Assembly: GCF_001649575.2 (NCBI RefSeq)
Contig: NC_051434.1
Coordinates: 17,709,551 to 17,773,550 of the forward strand
Length of the DNA: 64,000 nt
Source: Kryptolebias marmoratus
Lineage: Eukaryota > Chordata > Actinopteri > Cyprinodontiformes > Rivulidae
Reading direction: 5' to 3'
Within the stretch, counting starts at the first letter, position 1, and each line of letters begins with the position of its first letter. The translations under genes were made by a program, and so were the position numbers. The notes under the pieces are model-generated. The model ran no database searches. It was given only the letters and a program-made list of their open reading frames with translations, and was not told where the DNA came from. This document shows, one piece after another, positions 34,480 to 44,700 of this stretch.

Positions 34480-37400
34480 TCAGTCGTCGTCGTCATCAAA
34501 TTTAATCTTCTTCCCCTGGAAGGCCAAGATTTGCCCCTGCTGCTCCTTCCTTTTAATGCTGGCCTCCCAGGACGGATGGAGCGGCGGCTGAAGATCGAAG
34601 ACCCCTCCACCTCTGTGATCCTTTCCCCTTTGAGCCTCTTCTCTGCCTCGTCCCCTGCCTCTGCCCCCCTTTTCATCGAAGTCCGGGCGCCTGCCGTCAG
34701 GGTACGGCTTGCTGAACTTGGACCTGGAATTTGAAGCACCCTTCTCCTGACTCCTGTTGGGCTGTTTGTCTAAACAATCTCCTTTGACCCTGCTGGCAAC
34801 TCCTGGTTTCCCTTGGTCTGTGCTTTTACCTCCACCCTGCCGTCTGTCGGAGCCCCGGCCGGCTTTAGTTCTAGCCAGGGAAGAACAGAAAACAGACTGG
34901 AGCGTGGCCGCTTTGGACTTCAATCTCGACTCGAGCTCGTCGAGCTCGTGCTGAAGTTTGTCACGAGCTCTCACATTACCCGACAGCTCTTTTTTCCCCT
35001 CCTGTCCCCTGTCCACGTCCGTCTGTTTCTTCTTCTTCTTCTTGAATTTGCTCACTTTTCCTACGAAGAAGTCGTCGTCGTCGCTCTCCTCGGACTGGGA
35101 GGACTGCTTGTGAAAGCGTTCCTCTGTGCTGTCATCGAAGTACTCTTTGGCCTCGTTATCTGACGACTCCACGTCGCTTTCTTCTTCATCTGTTTTTATA
35201 TCGAGTACCGTGGGGACAGACCGCAAATCTGAGTTGTTTTCTTCAGATTCACTTTGAGCTTCGTGTTTCACAGGGTCCTTTTTCACCGGAGTTGGTTTTA
35301 CACATGTAGATTCTTTTCCGTGAACTTCTCGAGCAGCTTTCTTTATTTCCTTCCCAGCGCTGGCAGCAGCTCTGTCTTCAGTGATTCTCGAGACGCCCAC
35401 TCCTTTCTCGCTGTCTGCGCCTCCTTCAGGCTCCACGGCGTCGCCTTCTTGTATTTTTGGACTTTCCTTTTCTACCTTGGCGTCTGGAAATGGCGGAGTC
35501 GCCTTTTCGGGTTGCCTTTGAACCTTGGCTTGCCCTCCCTGCTTTCCACCCTTGCTGCGCTCCTCTTTGAAGGTTTTCACCGCAGCTTTGAGGCACTCGA
35601 TCTTTTTGTTGAACTGCGGGTGGGTGGCGATGCGGGCAACAGCTCGGTCGGATATCGTGGAGTTGGGGTTTTTGCACACCTGCTCAAAGTTGAGATTCTT
35701 CTGCAACGCTGTCTTGGTCACCTGCCAACAGGGTGAAAAAATAAAAATACATACATTAGAGCATTTGCAATCACAGGGAAAACTGTCGTTCAGTTTTAGG
35801 GTTTTACAAATCCGGAATTTGGTCTTTACCAGGTTCTTCTAATTTATTCTTAAGTGTAAAAAGACAACAGATTCCACCTCGTCTTTTATTAATTAAACAA
35901 AAATTAAGTCCACCCCATGATCCAGCAGCTAATCTAACCTCCCTGAGCAGCAATAATGCCCAGTAGTGGTTTTCTGAAGGACTTTTGGCCCACTCTTCTT
36001 TACAACATAACTGCAGATCATTGAGGTTTGCAGGCATTTGTTTCCGCTCAGTTCCCACCGCAGCAATTCAATCAGGCTGAGGTTCTGGACTTTGACTGAG
36101 ACAGCTGCAACACTTTGAAGCTTCTATTTCTCAACCTTTGGGTTATATGACCAGAGTTTTAGCTTTTGGACAGCTGGCCTCAAATTTGACTCTAAAATCC
36201 TTTGGTCTACAGAGGAGTTTGCATTTGACTCGGTGACTGCAAGGAGTCCAGGTCCTGCAGCCCAAATCATCAGCCCTCCACCAGAGTGACAGTTTGTAGG
36301 AGGTATTTGTGCTTACATGCTGTGTCGGGTTTTCTCCAAGCACAGCACATAAACTGTACATTAGGGGTAAACATCTCTACTTTGGTCCATTCACATACAA
36401 CTTTACAAATGAAAGACATGATTCCTTATTCTTTTTGAAGAGGCTTTCTCTTGCAAGCCTTCCAAACAAGCCACACTTGATCAACGTTTTGCTAATTGTC
36501 CTATCATGACCTTTAACCTGCTGACTGAGGCCTGTAGAGTTGGAACAGGAGGTCTCAGGCTTTTTGCCGTTTCTCTGACCTTGGGGTGAATTTGCTGGGA
36601 CGTCCAGTACTGAGGTAATCGTCAGCTGTTTGAAATGTTTTCCGCTTGTGAATAATCTCTCTCTCTGTTGAATGAACTCCAAATTGTTTGGAAATGACTT
36701 TCAACCCTTCCCAGATTGACAAGCAGCAAAAGTTGCTTCTCTAAGGTCAGTGTTGATGTCTTTTCTCCTAGGCATTGTGTTAACACACACCTGTATCCAC
36801 TGGAGCAGCAAACTGACAAAGCTCCTTCTTTTATAGAGGCGCTCACACTGATGATGAGGTAATGAATACATTAGCAGCTTCTGTCTGACACTAAACCTTT
36901 TAAATCCTATTGAAGCAGCAAGGATGGACTTCATTTTTCCACACAACATTTCTATTTTAGCTTTGTTTTTGCTAATAAATGACATGGTGGAATCTGCTGT
37001 GTGTGTTTTTGTCCACTTGGGGTTAAATTTGATGTATTCTAGAACCTGGTAAAGACACAATCATTTTCATCATGTCCTGATTTGTAAAACTATAGAATTA
37101 AAAGTGGGGGGACTTTCTTTGACCATGGCTGTACACTTAGAAAAATGTTTAGACTTAGCAAAAATGATGGATTCCTTCTGAGGTGCAGAGAGAGAAACAG
37201 AACAACTTTACCTGATCGGGTCGAAGCTTCTTCATGCAGTGGACCTCCTCCAGCAGTCTCATAGCTCTTTTCTGGTTTCTCTCCACTTCTGCCTCTTTTC
37301 CCTTCTTCTTCTTCAGGGCACCGATCTGACGTGTCAGTTTCCTGATGATCAGTGCCTTGACCCGCTTCACCTCCTTCCTCATCTTCACCACCTCGTTGTT

Positions 37401-37661
37401 GAGATTCAAAACGTCCTTTTCCTTCTCGACCTGAGCAGACGGCGCCACCTTTTCACCAGCACCGTGTGATGATGACTCTTCAGCTTCATCTGCAACACCT
37501 GAACTGGTTTCTCCTTCCCGTCCTTCCTCGTCATCTTCGTTTCCACTGCCATCATCTGAACTTGTTTCTCCTTCGTCTCCCTCCTCTTCTTCTTCTTCCT
37601 CCTCCTCCTCCTCTTTTTCTTCTTCAACAGGTGGTATCATTTTTTCCTTGATATTTATCAT
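34480..37661 (-). CDS. srfbp1: Serum response factor binding protein 1 (BUD22 family)
   Basis: SRFBP1 (p49/STRAP) is a nuclear BUD22-domain protein that binds SRF in mammals; yeast Bud22 acts in small-subunit rRNA processing. Coding exons are 37661-37212 (150 codons) and 35721-34480 (413 codons), phase 0, giving 563 residues. Conserved parts are [16 protein letters not shown] at 85-100, the lysine-rich helix and [18 protein letters not shown] to 149, the region starting [14 protein letters not shown] at 152, and the C-terminal motif with HPSWEAS and [13 protein letters not shown] ending at 563. Human SRFBP1 is shorter (about 429 residues) and begins almost at LNLNNEVV. The roughly 84-residue acidic Glu/Ser/Asp N-terminus is therefore extra. 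The ATG directly abuts the acceptor (TTTTCCATTAG|ATG). The central part (residues about 190-500) is low-complexity, acidic and lysine-rich. The intron between the coding exons contains a dead Tc1-like copy in the same orientation. Confidence 0.95.
35795..37133 (-). mobile_element. Tc1-like element (dead) in srfbp1 intron
   Basis: Minus-strand pieces resemble a Tc1 transposase in order: [20 protein letters not shown] near 36773, [11 protein letters not shown] near 36450, and [20 protein letters not shown] near 36037. They lie in broken frames. The inverted ends share GTTTTACAAATC and TCTTTACCAGGTTCT (about 35805-35840 and, inverted, 37040-37095). The right end reads TACAGCCATGGTCAAAGAAA. Confidence 0.85.
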
Positions 37662-38092
37662 CTAATGGAAAATAGAAACAAAAATATATTAAACACTGGG
37701 ATAAACTAGAGGCATTCGATAAAGGATTGCACATCAGCCATTTAACCCCTTTTGTATTTTATATTCATTTTTTTATTGACCCCCTCTCCATCATAGGTTC
37801 AGTGTGATCAAAGTAGGTGGAACTGCCTAAAAAATGGAGACAAAAATAAATAATCTTGCCAGTAAAAACGACCACTTACTCGTCTTCCTTTAAATAAAAT
37901 AGTGTTCAGCTCAAGTTATATTTTTCAGCTACACTCCCAAAAATGAAATTATTCAAAAAAAGTACAGTTTGAAATTGCTTCACTTCCTTAGAAACCAACT
38001 AATTAAAAAAAACGAATAAGAGAAAAAAAACATTTAAACATTATATAACTAAGATTATCGAACGAACCCATGTTTCCTTAACTTCCGTTTGA

Positions 38093-38106
38093 TCAGCAGG
38101 GGGCGC
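38093..38106 (+). promoter_or_regulatory. CTCF-like motif in srfbp1 intron 1
   Basis: TCAGCAGGGGGCGC differs from the CTCF core consensus at one position and lies about 430 bp from the bidirectional promoter. Confidence 0.5.
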
Positions 38107-38423
38107 AACTGAGCATCTAAAGCCTCGGAAAATTAATTTTTTGAAAAATTTTCTGGTCATCGCTAAAAACTACAGCGTTTTCGACATACATAATAACTTA
38201 AATTAATATATATTTATTGAATGAGTCTAAGAGGCGAAAAGCTTGTGTTTATAACAAAAACGTTTCCCGAAATACCTGACTAAGACTTCAAAAACAAACG
38301 TGGTTGACAAGGAATGTGAGATTTTCTGTGTAAAATATGGCGACTTATTTTAGGTTTTCGTAGCAAAAACAAATAGCACAATTTTACAAATCAAGCGCCG
38401 AGACGCGTTATCGTCCCACTTAC

Positions 38424-38520
38424 CGCTGAGAAAGGAATGGGTAAAAAGAAAAGGCACAGTTGAGAGAAACGCCTGGGCTTATCAGGGAGCAGCCATGTTC
38501 CGTACGTCTTCAACGGCACG
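38424..38520 (-). promoter_or_regulatory. srfbp1: srfbp1 non-coding exon 1 (5' UTR)
   Basis: On the minus strand a strong donor CAGCG|GTAAGT ends at 38424, and the next usable acceptor is the one immediately before the srfbp1 ATG (intron 38423-37662). The exon contains ATGGCTGCTCCCTGA (38496-38482), a four-codon upstream ORF. The surrounding AACATGGCTGC resembles a YY1 initiator element. The 5' boundary is a guess set by the start of the GC-rich promoter core. Confidence 0.7.
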
Positions 38521-38733
38521 GCGCCGTGACGTCAGACGTCAGCGGGCCGACGCAGCCTGTCGTGAAAAGGGGAGGGCCTTCGGCGGGGACTGTTTTTATT
38601 TATTTCTTTGTTTCATGGGCATAAAACAACAACAATGGTGGATAATTGAAGAAGTGCGAACACTAGGATGAGCGAATGACATTCCCAGTCACAGTTATCA
38701 GACCGATATCACAAGTGAATCAACAGGGGGAGG
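38521..38733. promoter_or_regulatory. Bidirectional srfbp1 / maco1 promoter
   Basis: Only about 215 bp separate the srfbp1 first exon (minus) from the maco1 ATG at 38734 (plus). The CG-rich core carries a perfect palindromic CRE, TGACGTCA, at 38527-38534, with a second GACGTC a few bases on and further CpGs to about 38590. There is no TATA box at a useful distance. Head-to-head, CpG-rich, CRE-containing layouts are a standard vertebrate bidirectional promoter design. That it drives both genes is inferred from the geometry. Confidence 0.75.
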
Positions 38734-41700
38734 ATGAAGCGGCGCAATGCGGACTGCAGCAAACTCCGACGGCCGTTAAAACGGAACCGAATCACCGAGG
38801 GTATTTATAGCAGGTACAAAAAAGGGGGGCTGGAGGGACCTTATTGTATAACAATGGCCTCGCTCTGCAGATGTCAAGAAGCGGCTGCCAGTCTCTGTTA
38901 GCGGCCGTAATTAGGGACGTCTTGGTTTTTGAGCCACAGCAGGGACTGAATGAACATGCCCGCATTTTTTTTCCTTTTAACAATAATAGGCCCAGATTAA
39001 CGGTAATAGTGTCGCGGTTCGTCTGCCGTTCGCTTGTTAAAAATGTCAATTCCGTTCACATGTAATTATCGATAGGGTAGCACTCTGAGTGGCTCAGTAT
39101 AAAATACACACAGGAACATATGCTTTGTGTGTGGAGAGAGAGGTTGGAGGAGGGGGGGGAGACAAAAAAATGGGGGAAAAAAATGCCGTAACTTTCGTGT
39201 AAAAGGCGCCCGTTTTAAAATTTCACGTGCTTTGTCTGACGGCGGGCTGACTCCGAAACGCTTTAAAGAAACAAAATAACGCGTGGATTTGTTTTAATTG
39301 AACCTGTTGCGGCGCGAGCAAGCAGCTGCTCCGCTTCGTACAGATTGGAGGCAATCAGAGAAGATGAGAAGCAGCTGTGCTGACAGCGTGTCCAGACATG
39401 TTCACCTCCGTGTGGGGAAACCTATACATTCATGTCAGTTCCGTCAAAGTAAATGAATAAATTGTTGTTGGCTGTGTTTTAGATTAAAAGGTCGAACCAG
39501 CTAGGTTATGAATGATGACTATCTTACCTGTTGTAGATGATGCTTTGAACAATTTCTGTTTGGAGAAATACAGGTTTAAGGGACACAGGTCTTCCAAAAC
39601 AATCGTTTTTGCCACAAATATCCTCAAGCAGAGTGCCGTTCGTGCCAACTAAAATCGTCTTGTCGTTTTGGTCAAGCCTCGTAAATTAGGTTAGTGCACA
39701 ATCTCACGGAATATTGTTATTTCTGGTAGAGCTTGAAGTATGTGTTGCGGATGACCCTCAGCAACTGCCGCACCAAAGCTGAGCTCAATGGCTGTGAAGT
39801 TGGCCGAGTTAAAGCCATTTTTGTGTTGGTTGAGGTTGATTTAGCTGTGGTGGCTATCTTGAACTCGGTTGACTCCAACATGTAATGAGTTGTAGATGTA
39901 CATCCAGTGATTACGTCCCGAGAGTTAAGCTAAAATCCATCTTTCATAAAATATTTTGCTGTCGTTGCAAATACAGACAGAAACGTTAGCGCCTTTCGTG
40001 GGTGGTGATATTTTCGCCGGGCCTGTACGCGACGCCGTAGCGCTGCCACGAAAATACACCAAAAACAGGAAACGAGAGGAGGAGCGTGCTCTTAAAGCTC
40101 ACCTCCTGAGTGTGGCTATAAGGCGCACTTAAAAGCCTTCAATTTCCTCAAAAAACGACAGTGCGCCTTATAATCCGGAGCGCCTTATATATAAAAGAAG
40201 TCGTGATGTCTTAGTACGACTTTGGTAAACTACAAAGCTGCACCGCTCGCAGCATTAAGGCTCAGTTATAGTCGCGCTCTGAAGTGTTGTGCGCGGTGTA
40301 GGCGTTTGTACTTGACGCTTACGTCGGTGCAATATCCTTCCTTGAGTTTTCAAAACCGTTTGATTATCTTTGTGATCTCTCATAGATGGATCGTATAAAT
40401 GCTGATACATGGCAACCAGCTCCACTAGAGCATCAAAATCGTCCATTTTGAATGGAGCGCGGTGCGTGCGTTCCGCCTGGAGTTACAAAAATTGGGAGGT
40501 GCCCCTTATATATGACAAAAGTTCGAAAATGGACCATTCATTAACAGCGTGCCTTATAACCCAGTGCGCCCTATAGTGCGGAAATACGGTAAATCTAATG
40601 AGAAGATGCCAACGCCCTGGGGTTGTAGGTTAGATTACAGTTTTGGCTATGATTGTATTGTTCTCAAAGAGTTATTTTGTTTTGTGTTTTGTCTCTCTAC
40701 AGGAAAATACAAAGGTGGTGTTTCCAGATTTTTTTCAGTCTGGAACTCATTTTCCAAAAGCACTATTTTGAAGCTCCTGAAATGCTGTTTTTGTGTGTGA
40801 ACGCAAGGCTGAAATAATAAAAAATATTAGCACGTTCCCCTAAAAAAAATTAAATAACCCGTGTTTGACGACCCCTAATTCTGACGGCTAACAGCTAATC
40901 CAAGCAGGGCCAAAACTGGAATTTCTACTATCTTACAACAACTCCAGTCTCAAAAACTGTATAGCAGCTCATTTAAACGCAGTTTTGTAAAATGTTACAT
41001 TACCGTCAGTCTCACTTTACACGTAATGATGTGAAACTGACAGCAATGTCAAGATTTATAGAATGGCATTCGCATAAACAGTGTAGCTACGGTTCTGGTC
41101 TCACTTGGACTAGCCATTAGCTCGTCAAAAAAAGCCAGAAGTAAACTCTTTTTCTCCTAACTGAGGTCGTTCAAAGAGGTAAGATAGTAACTGTTTGTTT
41201 TACAGAACCCCACTTCAAAAGACCTGAACTATCCCTTTAATAGTCAGTGCCAAATTACTGTTTGCTCTGCCTTCAAATCTGACATTATCTGCGGGTCACG
41301 CTGGTAACAGTTTTTAGACACACACTCTAAAAGTCTGTTGTATTAAATCGGGATTATTACCACCTACTTCCTGAAACACTCCTCTGTGTGGTCAGCTTTG
41401 TTTACTCGTTTGTCTCTTTCGCTTGCTTGTGTGTTCTTCGCAGCACGTTCCTGTACCTGAAGTTTCTGGTGGTGTGGGTGTTAGTCCTGCTGGCCGACTT
41501 TGTGCTGGAGTTCAGGTTCGAGTATCTGTGGCCCTTCTGGCTGTTTATTCGGAGCGTCTACGACTCGTTCAGATATCAGGGGCTGGTAAGAGCTTCACAA
41601 CACCGACCCGACCCTTTCAACCTTCACTTGAGCTGTAGGTGATCTTGAGATTAAATGTTTATTGTCCCCTTAATTTTTTTTTCCTTTTCCACCTAGGCGT

Positions 41701-44700
41701 TCTCTGTCTTTTTCGTTTGTGTGGCGTTTACATCAGACATCATATGCCTCCTCTTCATCCCCGTCCAATGGCTGTTTTTCGCTGCCAGCACCTATGTGTG
41801 GGTCCAGTACGTGTGGCACACAGGTTAGTCCAGTTTTCAGTAAATTCTTGTTTTTAATCTTTCTACCGCCTGCTGCTGGAATGTGAAGATGGGTGATCAT
41901 GTTTTTGCCTGTCTGTTACCAAAATACACTATACTGCCAGAAGCATTCGCTCGTCTCCCTTCACACTCATATGAACTTGAGTGACATCCCACTCTTAATC
42001 CACAGGGTTTAATATGACGTTAACCCACCATTTGTAGCTCTAACAGCTTCAACTCTTCTAGGAAGGCTTTCCACAGGTTTAGGAGTGTCTTTATGAGAAG
42101 TTTTATCATTCTTCCACAAGCTCATTGATGAGGTCAGACACTGATGTTGGACAGAAGGCCTGGCTCTCAGTCTCTGCTCTAATTCATCCTAAAGATGTTC
42201 TATCAGGTCGAGGTCAGGACTCTGTGCAGACAAGTCAAGTTCTTCCTCACCAAACTCCCTCCTCCATGTCTTTATGGACCTGGAAATTGTAATGAAATGA
42301 AATTGTCCAGAATGTCTTGGTTTGCTGAAGAATTAAGAGTTCTCTTACTGGAACTAATGCCCCTTTTACACGGACCCTAACGGTCCCGGGTCCACTCTAT
42401 TCGGCTCGCTTTGCGAGCGTTTACATCTGCATTTTTTCGCCGTCGGTCCCTGCTTCTTTGGTCCCTGCTTCGGAGTCGGGCCAGCCGGGCCGGCCCTGGT
42501 TTATGGGCGGCGCAAGCTTAGCTCCTGTTCACTCATTGGTCGTGGGTGTGACCAGATGCAAGCATAAAGAGCGAAGGTAGGAATATAAACAACAGCGTTA
42601 GCTTACCCTGCAACGTTTATGCCATCTGTCCCCCAGCTGAAGGCGCTGTAAAGCCTGAAATCTCCGGCGGATAACAGCTGTCCTACTCCGCACAACAATC
42701 GCGGCATCCAGAGCATTTCTTCCACTGCGCCTCTCTTCCTGAAGTCTCAGGAGAATCCCCATAAGTTTAAAAAACAGCAACAACACAGGGCCAACGTTGT
42801 CCATTGCGCTTTCGTTGTTTACACAACTTGCGCTAAGTTTTGGTAGCGCACCCCCCTGCGCCGCGACCCCGCCCTCCGCAACACGAGGAGGCGTTCCTCT
42901 GCTACCGACCAAATTGGCCGGTGTAAACGCGATGCATTCTTTGCCAAGCTGAGTAGAGTGGAGTAGAGCCAGACTTCTGAATTAGGGTCCATGTAAAAGA
43001 GGCATAAGTGGCTGAGCCCAACTCCTGAAAAACAAGCCCACACCATGATTCTCCCTCCACCAGACGTTTCACTTGGCACAGTGCAGTAAGACAAGAACTG
43101 TTCTCCTGGCAGAAGCCAAATCCAGACTTGTCCTCCAGAGGACACCTCTCCACTGCTCCTGAGTCCAGTGGCGGCGAGCTTTACTCCACTGCATCCGACT
43201 CTTTGCACTTGGTGATGGAAGGCTTGGATGCAGCTGCTCGGCCGTGGAACCCCATTCCATGGAGCTCTCTACTCACTTTTTTATTGACTCTGTACAATAT
43301 TAGTGACCTCTGTGTTCTATGCGCCTCAGCATCTGTTGAGCCCACTCTGTGGCCGACCACTTCGTGGGCGACTTCCTCTCGTTCCCATTCCCAATTGCTT
43401 CCACTTTGTTATAATCCCACTAACAGTTGACTGTGGAAAACTTAGCAGCAAGGAATTTATGACAGGATGCACAGGTGGCATCCTATCACGGTCCCACACT
43501 GGAATTCACTGAGCTCCTGAGAGCGACCCATTCTTTCACAAATGATTGTAGAAGCAGTCTGCACGCCTAGGTGCTTTATTTTATACAGCTGTGGCAATAG
43601 AAGGGTTTGGAACACCTGAATTCAATGATTTGAATTGGTGAGTGAATACTTTTGGATATGTAGTGTGTATCATGAAGCACTGGACAAACTTTAATAACTT
43701 TTGTAGAAAGTAATCATTGGATGTAAATCAATTCAAGATGGCTGCCACAGCCAACTGACTTTAGGCAACATAAAAATGCCTGGAGGTCAGTGAGTTTGAC
43801 AGATACTGACAGAATTTGATGTAATAGTAGCCGAGAGTCACTCACAGCATTCTGTGTGAATCCCGCAGTATTGCATGAGATTGTGAATTTTACTTATCCG
43901 GTTTGACCAAAACGGCTACAACTCCATCACTTCTTGTCATAAGATGTTGATGGGCATTTCTTCAAGGAAGGCTAGGCCTTTAAATATTATTGCTCCAGCA
44001 GCCAAGTGGCCTCTTTCACCTCCAACACTTGCACAAGAAATTAACTGCTACCAAATTTCAACAGTGATGAAGTTGAGTGCAATTTTTTCTTTTTTTTTTC
44101 AAATCCTTGCAGAAAGAGGAGTCTGTCTACCCACCGTATCGCTGTGGATCCTCTTTGTGTACATCGAAGCTGCCATACGGTTCAAAGATCTGAAGAATTT
44201 TCATGTAGATCTGTGTCGACCCTTTGCTGCTCACTGGTAAGCGTTGTTAATTGTCAAAACTTTTGCCGTTTCGTTTGTTTGTTTGTTTGTTTGTGTTTTT
44301 ATCTGTCTGATTATTCCTCCTCCCCTCCCAGTATTGGCTACCCAGTGGTGACTCTAGGTTTCGGCTTTAAGAGTTACGTGAGCTATAAGATGCGTCTGAG
44401 AAAACAGAAGGAGGTCCAGAAGGAGAACGAGTTCTACATGCAGCTCCTACAGCAGGCGTTACCGCCAGAGCAACAGATGCTGCAGAGACAAGAGCGAGAA
44501 GCAGAAGAAGGTAAGACCCTAAAAATACAGCAAACCTGCATCACTCTACACTGAATGTGGTGAAATGTAACCCTCAGACTTTCTGCAGAGTAACGATAAA
44601 AGAAAGCTGGTTCTGTAGAAGTTGTGAATAGATGTGAGAACGGCTTCGTCTTTTCTGATATGGGTTCAGATTAGAGTCCGAAAGAGATGGAGGCTGTAGG

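Noticed and set aside
34531..35842. Plus-strand ORFs opposite srfbp1
   Set aside because: Shadows of the lysine- and glutamate-rich srfbp1 exon; their Leu/Phe/Ser composition is the expected complement.
40549..40800. 83-codon plus-strand ORF
   Set aside because: Starts in the terminal repeat of the composite MITE and continues into non-conserved intron sequence.
42195..43512. Several ORFs in maco1 intron 3
   Set aside because: They fall within the nested Tc1-like element and MITE and are broken relative to any intact transposase.
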